A stretch of DNA of 64,000 bases from Sediminispirochaeta sp964394395. Its GTDB lineage: Bacteria > Spirochaetota > Spirochaetia > DSM-16054 > Sediminispirochaetaceae. The number at the start of each line of letters is the position of its first letter. Positions within the stretch are counted from its first letter, which is position 1. The position numbers were made by a program, and so were the translations under genes. Location of the stretch: positions 1 through 64,000 of the forward strand of contig CAYMWV010000002.1 in the NCBI GenBank assembly GCA_964394395.1, given 5' to 3'. This document shows, one piece after another, positions 7,200-17,500 of this stretch. The notes below the pieces were generated by a model, which saw only the letters and a list, made by a program, of their open reading frames with translations, was not told the origin of the DNA and did not search any database.

Positions 7200-9692
7200 T
7201 CAACACTCACTGTGCCCGCAGCTGTGGCACTTCTTGCACCCCTCAATGAAAATGAAGGTGGCGTTGCCGCAGACCGGGCAGATGTCGGCGTGGACTTCGT
7301 CGAAGGTGAAGGCGAACTGTTTCGCCTCGGTCTCTTCATCCTCGTCGGGCAGGGCGGGATAGTCCGTAGAGCTGCCGTCGTCGCTGGTCAAACCGAGGTG
7401 CTCCTCCAGGGCCTGGGCCACCGCATCGGGGAGACTCATCACCCGGTTTTTTCCAAAGCCCCGCTGCCGGCCGCTGCCGATACTGCGGAGCTGGGCGATC
7501 ACCGCCTTGGCCCGGTCCACCGGTCCGAGGCTGCTGGGCATCCGCAGGATAAGACTGATAAGCCGGCCGATTCCCTCGGCATCGGCGGCCACATCGCTTC
7601 CCACCTTGGCCACATTGATAAAGACCTCGAAGGGCTCCTCCATGGCGGTACCGTCGGCATTGACGGTGATGTAGGCGGTACCGATGGGGGTGTGTTTCCG
7701 GTAGGTGATGCCGTGGAGCACCGTGGGGCGCACCCGGGGCTTCAGCAGTTTCGCCGGAGTTTCCCCCTTCTTCTCCTGCTGCTCTTCATCTTTTTTGTGG
7801 TAAAGCACCTGTTCGTCCCGGCTGCCGTCCCGGTAGATGGTTCCTCCCTTGCATCCCAGGTCGTACATCATCTCGTAGAGCTGCCGGGTCTGGTCCACCG
7901 TATACTGGTTGGGCACATTGCAGGTCTTGCTGATGCTGGAATCTACCCACTCCTGGATGGCCGCCTGGACCCGGACATGGTCCTCCGGCGAGAGGTCCAT
8001 GGCGGAGACGAAATAATCGGGGATCTCCTCCGCCTTGGGGTTGGCCTTTTTCCACTCATCAAAGACTCCTACCCGCTCAATGTGGCTGCCCATCCGCCCC
8101 TTCCGTTCCCACTCCCAGAAGTAGTAGGGTTCGATTCCGGTGGAGGTTCCCACCATGGTGCCGGTGGTACCGGTAGGCGCCTGGGTCAGCAGGGTGACGT
8201 TCCGGATTCCCTGTTCAGCGATTTTCTTGCGGATATCCTCGGGCATCTGTTTCATGAAGCCGCTTTGCAGAAAGGGCTCAGCCTCGAATTTGGGGAAACT
8301 GCCCTTCTCTTTCGCCATATCGCTGGAAGCCCGGTACGCCTCCACAGCGATAAACTTGAAAAGCTTCTCAATAAACTGCTCCGACTCCCGACCGCCGTAG
8401 CGGATCTTCAGGCGAATCATCAGCTCCGCTAAGCCCATGGTACCCAGTCCGACCCGGCGCTCTGAAAGCTGCTGATCTTTATTCTTCTCAAAGAAGTAAG
8501 GGGTGTTGTCAATAACATCATCCAGAAAACGAACGGCGTAGCGTACCGCCTTTCCCAATTCATCCCAGGCAACGTCCTTCTTCCCGGCAAACCTGGCCAG
8601 GTTGATAGCCCCCAGGTTGCAGACCCCCCAACCGGGAAGGCCCTGTTCGCCGCAGGGGTTGGTGCAGTTGATCCGGCCGTAGTAGGCGGAGTTACTCATG
8701 GCGTTGTACCGGTCTACGAAGAAGATACCCGGTTCGGCGCTGGCCCAGGCACTCTCGATAATGCTGTTCCAGATATCCCGGGCCTTCATTCGTTTGTGAA
8801 CGATCACCGGCCGACCCGCCTCTCTCCAGGCGGTAAGATCCCCATCCCATTCAGTATCGTAGCCCTCTGAACTTGGGTCGGGGAAGAGAAGCTCCCACTC
8901 CGCATCGTCCCGAACCGCTTTCATAAAGTCGTCGGTGATACCTACACTGATGTTGGCGTTGGTGATCTGCCCCATTTTCTGTTTGGAGGCGATAAACTCC
9001 AGGATATCGGGGTGCCAGACGTTGAGGATCAGCATCAGGGCTCCCCGGCGGCTGCCCCCCTGCTCGATAAGGCCGGTAACAAAGCTATAAAGGGCCCCCC
9101 AGCTTACTGAACCGGAGGAGCGGCCGTTTACCCCCTTTACGTAGGCGTGGTGGGGACGGAGGGAGGAGAGATTGATACCGACTCCGCCGCCCCGGCTCAT
9201 GATCTCGGTCATGTGACCCAGGGTTTCGATGATCCCCCCCCGGCTGTCTCCGGGGCTGGGAATGACGTAGCAGTTGTAGTAGGTAAGATTCTGGTCAGTC
9301 CCTGCTCCGGTAAGGATCCGACCCCCGGGGACAAACTTCCAATCCTCCAGGAGCCAGGAGAAGTTCTTCCCCCACTCAGCCCGGACCGATTCATCCTCCT
9401 CGGCGGCGATGGCGGCAGCTACCCGCTCAATCATCATGGCGGGATCTGTTTCCAGGGGTTTGTCCACCTGCTCCAGGGGACGTTCGACCTGATCACCTGA
9501 ATCGAGGGTAACTGAAACGTGATCTCCCGAGAGCTCCAAAACGGTACCAATCTCCCGCTGCCCGGTCTGGGGGTTACTCACCACCACCACGGTGTCCCCC
9601 TTCTTCAGGCTCGACTTCTTGCCATCCTTTAAAGCATACCTGTCAAGAAAAATCTTCCGTCCCAGATCACTTAGACCATTTTTTTGCGCCAC
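7200..9692 (-). CDS. nrdJ: Adenosylcobalamin-dependent ribonucleotide reductase (class II)
   Basis: This enzyme reduces ribonucleotides to deoxyribonucleotides with coenzyme B12, independent of oxygen. The 830-residue chain has the glycyl/thiyl-fold core with NCYVIPSP, MSRGGGVGINLSSLRP, NPCGEQGLPGWGVCNL (active-site N-x-C-x-E) and APTGTTGTMVGTSTGIEP. The C-terminus ends in paired Cys motifs, CPVCGNATF and CKKCHSCGHSEC, for metal binding and re-reduction. A GTG start at 9692 is chosen because AGGGG lies about six bases upstream and the alignment to family N-termini begins there; the 59 residues of open frame before it look non-coding. No NrdR box or B12 riboswitch was recognised upstream. No other reductase class is in view. 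Confidence 0.95.
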   Translation of the reverse strand: MAQKNGLSDLGRKIFLDRYALKDGKKSSLKKGDTVVVVSNPQTGQREIGTVLELSGDHVSVTLDSGDQVERPLEQVDKPLETDPAMMIERVAAAIAAEEDESVRAEWGKNFSWLLEDWKFVPGGRILTGAGTDQNLTYYNCYVIPSPGDSRGGIIETLGHMTEIMSRGGGVGINLSSLRPHHAYVKGVNGRSSGSVSWGALYSFVTGLIEQGGSRRGALMLILNVWHPDILEFIASKQKMGQITNANISVGITDDFMKAVRDDAEWELLFPDPSSEGYDTEWDGDLTAWREAGRPVIVHKRMKARDIWNSIIESAWASAEPGIFFVDRYNAMSNSAYYGRINCTNPCGEQGLPGWGVCNLGAINLARFAGKKDVAWDELGKAVRYAVRFLDDVIDNTPYFFEKNKDQQLSERRVGLGTMGLAELMIRLKIRYGGRESEQFIEKLFKFIAVEAYRASSDMAKEKGSFPKFEAEPFLQSGFMKQMPEDIRKKIAEQGIRNVTLLTQAPTGTTGTMVGTSTGIEPYYFWEWERKGRMGSHIERVGVFDEWKKANPKAEEIPDYFVSAMDLSPEDHVRVQAAIQEWVDSSISKTCNVPNQYTVDQTRQLYEMMYDLGCKGGTIYRDGSRDEQVLYHKKDEEQQEKKGETPAKLLKPRVRPTVLHGITYRKHTPIGTAYITVNADGTAMEEPFEVFINVAKVGSDVAADAEGIGRLISLILRMPSSLGPVDRAKAVIAQLRSIGSGRQRGFGKNRVMSLPDAVAQALEEHLGLTSDDGSSTDYPALPDEDEETEAKQFAFTFDEVHADICPVCGNATFIFIEGCKKCHSCGHSEC

Positions 9693-9996
9693 GTTCCCCT
9701 CCCGCGAATATAATACGATTTTGTATCTCCGTGCCACCGGTGAAAGAGGCCGGGCCGGGGAAGCTCCTTTCCAGCGGCACACCACCTGACCGTCGGAAGA
9801 AAAGCAACCCGTGATGGGAGTTCCCCAAAGGAAGATTCCGAAGGGAAATCCCAAAACAAACAGGGACAAGGGTAACCGAAAGCGATGGGTTTATCAATAA
9901 TTGCAGGGGCTTTTATTGTAAAAGAAAACCACCGACAGCGGCCAGAGGCCCCTGTGATCTCTTAACTATATGCTGCGGGGAAACGGGTATACCCGG
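9693..9996. other. Intergenic region upstream of nrdJ
   Basis: About 300 bp between nrdJ and the EIIA-like gene. It holds an AT-rich TATTATATT stretch near 9708-9716 that may be the nrdJ -10 box, without a convincing -35. A small GGCC-TCT-GGCC hairpin near 9940-9950 could end the upstream operon. No gene, tRNA or recognisable riboswitch is seen. Confidence 0.4.
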
Positions 9997-10821
9997 CTAC
10001 ATCATCCCCATACTCCCTTTGTAAAAGTCGAGGGAGAGCACCATCACCATGGCCCCCTGTTTTTTTGTCATATCTCCGGTAATCTCCTCGATCCCTTTCA
10101 GCACTTCGTCGATTCGGGTCTCCGGGACCAGGGCCATGATGGTTCGGCTCTTGCTTCTGTCCTTCTTCATGAAGCCGATAAAGTCAGCGAAGAGGGGGAT
10201 ATTGGAGATATACTGCCCCATCCCGTAGGAATCGAGAATGGTTGCCCCTTCGATCCCCTGCTCAATAAAAAACTCCAGGATGTTGTAGAAGAAGTCCTCA
10301 ATATAGAGGTTCACCATCAGGAGCTTCATCTTCTGGTCTTCCGCCGATCCGCCGTTCTGTTCCCGGCCGTAGCGCAAAATCGTTTCAAAAAGGCTTATCT
10401 CGCTGGGCGCCTGGAGCAGTTCGTTTTTCACCCGGGGCAGGCCGAGGAGCCGGGAGAGGGCTGCCAGAATTTTCAGGTGTTCATTTACCGCTTCCTCCGG
10501 GCCCAAAATAAGGAAGATGATCCGCACCCGCTTCTTGTCCATTGCGTCGAAGTCCACTCCCTTCTTCGAGACCCCGCAGAGGACCAGAAACTCCTTCATC
10601 TCCTTGATCCGGGCGTGGGGGATAGCCATCTCGTTCCCAAAGCCGGTGGAACCCTGCTCTTCCCGCTCTCTTATGTAACGGTAGATCTCCTCTTCAGTGA
10701 GAGCATCGGTAGTAGTGCTCTTCTTTGCAAGAGATGCCAGCTTTCGGATTACCTCATCCTTGTTTTTCGCTTTCAGATTTACCTTGCAGCAATTTTTATC
10801 CAGTATGGTGAGAAGTTCCAC
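9997..10821 (-). CDS. PTS EIIA-like regulator of the adjoining antiporter
   Basis: The 274-residue protein has a PTS EIIA type-2 domain (about 1-150) with the phospho-His motif MAIPHARI near residue 84, then a C-terminal domain (about 165-274) resembling PII-like regulatory folds. It is likely a cytoplasmic sensor that tunes the transporter encoded just upstream. The GTG start at 10821 is chosen for its GGAGG site six bases upstream, which sits in the last codons of the antiporter gene; only one base separates the two genes, so they form an operon. No EI or HPr gene is nearby. The phosphoryl donor is unknown. Confidence 0.82.
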   Translation of the reverse strand: MELLTILDKNCCKVNLKAKNKDEVIRKLASLAKKSTTTDALTEEEIYRYIREREEQGSTGFGNEMAIPHARIKEMKEFLVLCGVSKKGVDFDAMDKKRVRIIFLILGPEEAVNEHLKILAALSRLLGLPRVKNELLQAPSEISLFETILRYGREQNGGSAEDQKMKLLMVNLYIEDFFYNILEFFIEQGIEGATILDSYGMGQYISNIPLFADFIGFMKKDRSKSRTIMALVPETRIDEVLKGIEEITGDMTKKQGAMVMVLSLDFYKGSMGMM

Positions 10822-10822
10822 G

Positions 10823-12070
10823 CTATTCCTCCATTTCATTTCCCCGGATGATGGCAAACCGGGAGAGGGACGGGCCAATCAGCTCATTGACAAAGACCGA
10901 CAGCAGAATGATATTAACCAGCATATCCACCCGGGCGATATTCTCCGCTCCCATGGCTGCGGTAACCGGCGATGTCTGGATCATCAATACCAGACCGATG
11001 GCAACCCCCGCCTGGGGTAACATGCAGATCCCCAGGTAGTTTTTGATCTCCCTCTCCGCACCGGCGATGCAGGCTCCCGAGTAGACGCCGCCGTACTTCC
11101 CCACTGCCCGAAAGAGGATGTAGGCTATCCCCACAAGCAGAATATCACCCTGGAAAAAGATAGCAGGGTTGAGCTCCGTCCCGGCGATGACAAAGAAGAG
11201 GGCGTATATGGGCGGAGTGAGAGGCTCGATGATCCGGAAAATTCTGTGGTTTGAAGGAGAGAGGTTGATGATCACCGCACCGGCGGCCATATTCACCAGC
11301 AGGGGAGAGAGGTGAAAGAGTACCGCAACGGCGGTGGTCAGGAAGATCAATCCAATGGTGATGATGATGATTTCGTTCGTGCTCTTCTTCCGGGTTAATA
11401 GATGAACAATCGCACCGGAGAAGATCCCAAGGACGATCGACAGCACCACCTCAGAAAGGGCGTGAAAGATCACCGCACCGGCGGCGATGTGCTCCCCTCC
11501 GGCTGCCAACATGGATCCGGCAAAGGCGAAAATCACCCCAAAGAGAATAACACAGCCCGCATCATCCAGAGCAACCACTCCGTAGAGGTAGTCGATAAAC
11601 TTCCCCCGGGCCCGGAGGCTCTGTACGATGGCCACCGTTGCTGCCGGGGCCGTTGCTGAAGCGATGGCCCCCAAGAGGAGGGCAAAGGGGAGGGGCATCC
11701 TGAAAAGCAGCATCCCCAGAGCTACCACAAGAAAGGTTACCAGCAGTTGGAGGGCGGTGATAATTACCACCTCCCGGCCCATCCGCTTCAGCTTCACCCA
11801 GTAAAACTCCCCGCCAATGGTAAGGGCGATGAGCCCCAGGGCCACCTCGGTGATGGTGGAGAGGGTCTGCCCCATGTGATGGGGGACGATCCCGGTTATC
11901 GATTCCCCCATGAGGAGCCCTGCGATGATAAAGCCGGTAATCTCCGGCAGCTTCACCGTCCCTGCCAGCCGGCCGATGTAGTAGCCCACCAGCAGGAGAA
12001 TGCCCACCGTAAAGAGGATGTGGGTGCTCAGAAAATCCCGAAAGAGGGCGATGTTGCTTAGAAGTTCCAT
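10823..12070 (-). CDS. Na+/H+ antiporter-like cation:proton antiporter (CPA2)
   Basis: A 415-residue integral membrane protein with about 12 hydrophobic segments of the CPA2/KefB type. Visible family features include the early GRLAGTVKLPEITGFIIAGLLMG motif region and the discontinuous-helix part ASATAPAATVAIVQ followed by YGVVALDDAGCV, where the Asp pair is the expected ion-binding site. It probably exchanges Na+ or K+ for protons at the inner membrane. The start could be ATG 12070 or 12085; neither has a ribosome site. An EIIA-like regulator follows one base after the stop. The promoter probably lies in or beyond the gap. Confidence 0.88.
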   Translation of the reverse strand: MELLSNIALFRDFLSTHILFTVGILLLVGYYIGRLAGTVKLPEITGFIIAGLLMGESITGIVPHHMGQTLSTITEVALGLIALTIGGEFYWVKLKRMGREVVIITALQLLVTFLVVALGMLLFRMPLPFALLLGAIASATAPAATVAIVQSLRARGKFIDYLYGVVALDDAGCVILFGVIFAFAGSMLAAGGEHIAAGAVIFHALSEVVLSIVLGIFSGAIVHLLTRKKSTNEIIIITIGLIFLTTAVAVLFHLSPLLVNMAAGAVIINLSPSNHRIFRIIEPLTPPIYALFFVIAGTELNPAIFFQGDILLVGIAYILFRAVGKYGGVYSGACIAGAEREIKNYLGICMLPQAGVAIGLVLMIQTSPVTAAMGAENIARVDMLVNIILLSVFVNELIGPSLSRFAIIRGNEMEE

Positions 12071-12101
12071 GCTGGAACGTATCATACTACGGAGCGGGCA
12101 T

Positions 12102-12124
12102 AGAGGATAGAGGATAGAGGATAG
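12102..12124. repeat. Heptamer tandem repeat at gap edge
   Basis: AGAGGAT is repeated 3.3 times and runs directly into the N gap at 12125. The gap was probably caused by a longer array of this simple repeat. Confidence 0.75.
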
Positions 12125-12224
12125 NNNNNNNNNNNNNNNNNNNNNNNNNNNNNNNNNNNNNNNNNNNNNNNNNNNNNNNNNNNNNNNNNNNNNNNNNNNN
12201 NNNNNNNNNNNNNNNNNNNNNNNN
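12125..12224. other. Assembly gap, 100 N
   Basis: Exactly 100 undetermined bases between the antiporter start and the chemotaxis transducer promoter, abutting a heptamer tandem repeat. Confidence 0.99.
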
Positions 12225-12251
12225 GTACCCAACCATCTTTCAGGAAAGTTA

Positions 12252-12280
12252 TTGATCATCTATCCTTTTTCAGCTATTGT
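12252..12280 (+). promoter_or_regulatory. Promoter of chemotaxis transducer
   Basis: TTGATC (12252-12257), 17 bp, TATTGT (12275-12280), with the ATG 35 bases further on. Confidence 0.6.
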
Positions 12281-12315
12281 CTCCTCACTACTGAAACCGA
12301 TTTCAAGGAGCCCTC

Positions 12316-14517
12316 ATGACAGGCAGACGTACCACCCTTTTTATAAAAATATTTCTTGTCTTCACCGGAATGATCTTTATTATTGTTACCGGAATTAGTA
12401 TCCAGGACTACTTAAAGGAGCAGAAGGCTCTCACCAAGGGGTTCCAAAAGGATCAGCTTCGGGCGGAAAGTAATGTTGAGAACATTATCCGCCTTACAGA
12501 CCAGGCGTACAAGGTTATGGAAGCCTCTCTGGACAGCAGACTGGAAGCAAATTTTTCCAGCTTCATAAAAGCCTATAACGATGCGAAAGGCAATATCGAT
12601 AGTATCGACCTTAAGGCTCTTAAAACATCCATGGGTGATGATATAGAGCTCTATATTATTGATGACCAGGGAATTATCCAGGTAGCTACGGTACCGGAAG
12701 ATGTTGGACTCGATTTTCAAAAGATCGCACCTCCTTTCTACGAATATCTGGAGAGGATCCGTAAGAGCGATCACTATTTTGCCGACCGGATTACCACAAG
12801 TAGTCTCGAAGGAATGCTCCGTAAATATGCCTACCATCCGTCACCGGATAACCGTTACATCCTGGAGCTAAGCCTGGAGTCCGATGCATTTACCGAGAGC
12901 CTGGCGGCCCTGGATATAGAAAAAGTGCTGAAAGAGACGGTGAAACTAAATAAAGAGCTGCTTTCCATCTCCACTGTGAATGACGGGTTTTTCATGATGG
13001 AAACAACCCGGGAAGATGTAAAGCAGGGTGAGGGGAAGCTACCAAAGATCGAAGAGACCTACCAAAAGCAGGTAATTGATCTTTACAACCAGCGTTCCGA
13101 CCAGAGGGTATCAATCAAAGAGGAAGGGAACTTGGAGCGGGTCTACCATTTTATCGACCTGAAAGATGACAAATTCGCCACCGATAATAGCCGGGTAGTG
13201 GAGTATATCTACGATTGGTCCTTTCTCAACCGGGAAGTACAGGATATGGGAACGGATGCTATCATTCGCCTGATGGCTGCTCTGATAATCAGCATGCTGA
13301 TTGCCCTCTTTATAAGCCGAAATATCACAAAACCAATCAAGAAAACCGCCCAGATACTCGGAGCGATTGCAGAAGGAGAGGGTAACCTAACCTCCCGGCT
13401 GGATATCGATAGACGTGACGAGGTTGGACTCTTGGCAGATAACTTCAACACCTTTGTTGCAGGACTGGAATCCACCATAATTTCGGTAAAAACCACCGGA
13501 AAGGAGGTTGAGGAGGCCAAAGCAACTATCGGCTCCACAGCAGAGGAAACTACAGCAGGGATAAGGGAGATTGATGCTACTATTAAAGCTGTGGGAACCA
13601 ATGTTGCTGGCCTTTCAGAATCCTTTCAGGGGGTAAACTCATCAATTCGGGAGATTAACAGCTCTGTTCAGACCCAGAACAAAGAAATCGAAGAGCAGTC
13701 CAGTGCAGTGGAAGAGTCGGTGGCTGCAGTAGAGGAAATGGTAAGTAGTTTAGCAAACGTCGCCTCCGTCATCAGGCAGAAAAAGGAAGCTACTGACAGG
13801 CTGGTAAAAAATGCTCGTAGCGGTGGGGAAAAGATGGCAGAAACAGGTGCAGCGGTGGAGGAAATTGCTGGAAACATCGATACCATTAGCGAAATGGTAG
13901 ATATCATTAACAATATTGCAAGTCAGACCAACCTGCTTTCCATGAATGCCGCCATCGAAGCAGCTCATGCAGGAGATGCGGGCAAAGGTTTCGCTGTGGT
14001 AGCTGATGAAATCAGAAAACTGGCAGAAACCTCCGGAGAAAATGCAAAAGAGATCAGTCGGGTATTGACCGGGATACTGGAGAATATCAACCATGCATCC
14101 GATTCGAGCAAGCAGACCAGCGCCGCTTTTGAATCAATCAACGGAGAAGTGAGCAAAGTCTCTTCGGCCTTCGACGAGATCCTCTCCTCAGCCGCAGAAC
14201 TCTCATCCGGGGGCGAGCAAATACGTAGGTCCATGCACTTGTTGGAAGATATTACCGTTACGGTACGGGAAAATGCAGGAAACATCAGTGGGAACAGCGC
14301 TTCAATTAGCAGTGCTATGGAGCCCTTAGCCGACCTCTCTATGCAGGTAAGCGCCAGCCTGGAAGAGGCGACAGTGGGTACCGGGCAAATCACTGCAGCT
14401 ATGGAAAACCTAACCGTACTGACAGAAAAGCTTGACCGGTTGGTAGACAACCTGATGGAAAAAACCGGGCGCTTTGTTACTGGAGAGGATGTGAACAAAG
14501 AATCACAAGCGGGTTAA
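12316..14517 (+). CDS. Methyl-accepting chemotaxis protein
   Basis: A 733-residue transducer that senses an external ligand and controls CheA. It has TM1 (about 12-30), a large periplasmic sensor (about 31-310), TM2 (about 315-335), HAMP (about 337-390) and a long cytoplasmic coiled coil whose tip is SQTNLLSMNAAIEAAHAG followed by GFAVVADEIRKLAE near residues 535-570. The ATG has AAGGAG six bases upstream. No che genes adjoin. Its stop overlaps the stop of the convergent RND gene by four bases (14514-14517). Confidence 0.95.
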   Translation: MTGRRTTLFIKIFLVFTGMIFIIVTGISIQDYLKEQKALTKGFQKDQLRAESNVENIIRLTDQAYKVMEASLDSRLEANFSSFIKAYNDAKGNIDSIDLKALKTSMGDDIELYIIDDQGIIQVATVPEDVGLDFQKIAPPFYEYLERIRKSDHYFADRITTSSLEGMLRKYAYHPSPDNRYILELSLESDAFTESLAALDIEKVLKETVKLNKELLSISTVNDGFFMMETTREDVKQGEGKLPKIEETYQKQVIDLYNQRSDQRVSIKEEGNLERVYHFIDLKDDKFATDNSRVVEYIYDWSFLNREVQDMGTDAIIRLMAALIISMLIALFISRNITKPIKKTAQILGAIAEGEGNLTSRLDIDRRDEVGLLADNFNTFVAGLESTIISVKTTGKEVEEAKATIGSTAEETTAGIREIDATIKAVGTNVAGLSESFQGVNSSIREINSSVQTQNKEIEEQSSAVEESVAAVEEMVSSLANVASVIRQKKEATDRLVKNARSGGEKMAETGAAVEEIAGNIDTISEMVDIINNIASQTNLLSMNAAIEAAHAGDAGKGFAVVADEIRKLAETSGENAKEISRVLTGILENINHASDSSKQTSAAFESINGEVSKVSSAFDEILSSAAELSSGGEQIRRSMHLLEDITVTVRENAGNISGNSASISSAMEPLADLSMQVSASLEEATVGTGQITAAMENLTVLTEKLDRLVDNLMEKTGRFVTGEDVNKESQAG

Positions 14518-17500
14518 TGCTTCCGCTCCCGCCGCTTCCGGTTCCCGTCATCCCAGATACCGTAGACACAGGGGATGATCAAAAGCGCCGTGGCGGTGGA
14601 AAAAATGAGCCCAAAGATGATGGTCCCCGCCATGGGGCCCCAGACCACCGAGGCGCCGCCGATTCCCAGGGCAGTGGGCAGGAGCCCCGCAATGGTGGTG
14701 ATGGTGGTAAGCATGATGGGCCGCAGCCGCAAGGTTGCCGCTTCCAGCACTGCATGTTCTGGGGCGTAGTTCTTCTCCTTCAACTCGTTGATGAAGCTGA
14801 TGAGAACGATGGAGTCATTTACTGCGATTCCCGCCAGGGCAACCCCGGCGTAGAGGACGGTGGTGGAGAAAGGGGTTCCGGTAATCACCAGAAAAAGCAC
14901 CACTCCCACAAAGGCGAAGGGGATGGAAAAAAGGATAAGAAAGGGCTGAGCGTAGCTGTTGAACTGGGTTCCCAGGATCACATAGATCAGAAATACTCCA
15001 ATCAGAAAGATCCGCAGGATCTGAAAGAGGAGCTCGGCCAGTTCGGCAAACTCCCCGCCCACCTTAAGCTCCGCCCCGGGGTACTGGGGGGCAAGATCCG
15101 ACTGGAAGTAGGCCTCTATCTGGCTGTTAATATCCCGTACCCGCTCTTCGTTGTAGGCTTCGGAGGTGATGGTTACCTCCCGCTTGCCGTCCACCCGTTT
15201 AATGGAGGAGATGCCTCCCGATTCGGAGACCGAAGCGACGGAGGTGAAGGGAACAAGCCTGCCGTCAGGGGTGGGGATGGAGAGCTGCAGAAAAGAGTCC
15301 ACTGCGGCGCGGTTTTCCGCCCCGAAGCGCACCACCACATCGATACTTTCGTTGTTCCGAAAAATGGTGGTAGCGACAACACCGTCGAAGGAGCTGCGGA
15401 TGTAGCTTCCAACGGAGAGGACCGAGAGGCCGTACCGGGCCGCGGCCTCCTCGTTCACCCGGATCTGCAGCTCCGGGGTACCGCTGTCCACATCGTCATC
15501 AATGTTGTAGAGCTCGGGATATTCGGCCAGTTTTCGCCGGATCTCCCCGGAGGCCCGGGCAAGCTGGTTGTAGTTATCCCCCTGCAGGCGGAAAGAGAGG
15601 GGTGATCCCACTGGAGGGCCGTTGGTCGCCTTCCGGTAGCGAACACTCTCGGCCCCCGGGATGGTACTGCAGAGCCCTTCAACTTCCTGAATAATCTGGG
15701 GGATGGAGCGGTTCCGCCCTTCATCCTGCTCCAGCAGGTCCACCACAATTTCGGCAACATTGCTGCTTTTGGTATTACCGTTGCCGCCGCTCAGGAATCC
15801 GATGGAACTGCTTAAGGCAGAGACCTCACCGCCCCCCACCAGAGGGAGAAGCTTCTCCTCGAAGCGGCTCACCACCTGGTCGGTTTTTTCGATGGGAGAA
15901 CCCGGGGGCAGCTCAATCTCAATATAAAAGAGGGTAAAATCTTCTGCGGAGAAGAGATCCTGCTGCACCGTAGTCACCAGGGCGAAGCTCCCGATGGTGA
16001 TCATAGAAAACCCGATGGCCGCCAGGTAGCGGTGCCGAAACACCTTTTCCAGAAGCTTCCGGTACCCCCTCCGGAGCCGGTCGAAAAAACCCGCAGCCCG
16101 CTCCTTCGCCTTGCCGGACCACTCGGCAAAGTGGACAGGCAGGAAGACCAAGGCTTCAAAGGTGGAAACAATGAGAGCAACAGAGACTACCAGAGGAATA
16201 ACCCGAAGGAACTTACCGATGGTTCCCGGAAGGATCATCAGGGGAAGGAAGGCCGCCACGGTGGTGGCTGTCGCGGCAATTACCGGAAAAACCACCTGAT
16301 TGGTCCCCTCCACTGCCGCATCAATCTTGCTCAATCCCTCCTGCTCAAGCCGGTAGCTGTTCTCGATTATGACGATGGCGTGGTCCACCACCAGCCCCAG
16401 CACCAGCACCAGCCCAAAGAGGGTATTGGTATTCACCGTCTCCCCCAGATACTCCAGGATGATGAAGGTCATGGCAAAGGTAACCGGCAGCCCTACACCA
16501 ATGATGAGGGCGTTACGGAATCCCAAAAAGAAAAGGAGAATGGCGATGAGTAGAATAAAGCCGAAGAGAAAGTTATCCACCAGAATGGAGATACTCCGGC
16601 GGATCTGGACGGTAGAGTCATTAATCAGGTCCAGCTCGGTTCCCGCCGGAAGCTGCTTCCGATAGCTTTCCACCAGCTCCCGAACCCCTTCGGTCACCCC
16701 AAGGCTGTCCCCTCCGGAGACCTTGGAGATGCGCAAGCTCACTGAGCGATCTCCGTTGAACCGGGCGGTGGTTCCATCAGGATCGAACCCTTCGCTTACG
16801 GTTGCCAGGTCCCCCACATGGACCAGACCGGAGCCGGCGGAACTGCGGCGGACGATCACCTTGCGAAACTCCTCAGAACCACTCAATTCCCCCACTGTCC
16901 GCAGGAGATACTCCCGGCTCCCGGAAACCAGGGTTCCCCCGGGGATCGTCACTGACCGGCCCCGGATTGCCCGGACAATCTCATCAATGGAGACCCCCAG
17001 ACTTTCGATTTTGGTCCGGTTTACGTCGATAAAGAGCTGCCGGTCCCGGGTACCCACCACATCCACGGTGGAAACATCCCGGATATCACCTATCTCCTCC
17101 TCCAGCTCCAGGGCGGTCCGGTTCAGGGTTTCAAAATCGGCACTCCCGGAAATCACCACCTCGATAACCGGAAGAAAGTCGGCGGCAGAGAAGTCGTCCA
17201 CCGAGGGGGAGAGGGTGCCCTCAGGCAGATCCAGGCCGGAAACCCTGGTCTGGGATTCCTGAAAGAGACGCTTGAAGGTTTCATCGTTGATTCCATCATC
17301 AAATTCCACCCGTACCAGGCTTAACCCCTCGCTGGTTACCGAGCTGATCCTTTTCAAACTCTCGATATCGGTAAACTGATCCTCCATGGGAACCGTCACC
17401 GTCTTCTCCACATCCTCGGCGGAGACTCCCGGATAGGGGGTGATGATGTTGACCCAGTAGAAAGGAACCTCGGAAAACTGCTCCTTGGGCATCCGCAGGA

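Noticed and set aside
9693..9996. Possible cobalamin riboswitch upstream of B12-dependent nrdJ
   Set aside because: Checked both strands for the B12-box order (GGTGA-AA-CC, CCCGC-ACTG, CCAGGAGACC); only scattered partial matches were found.
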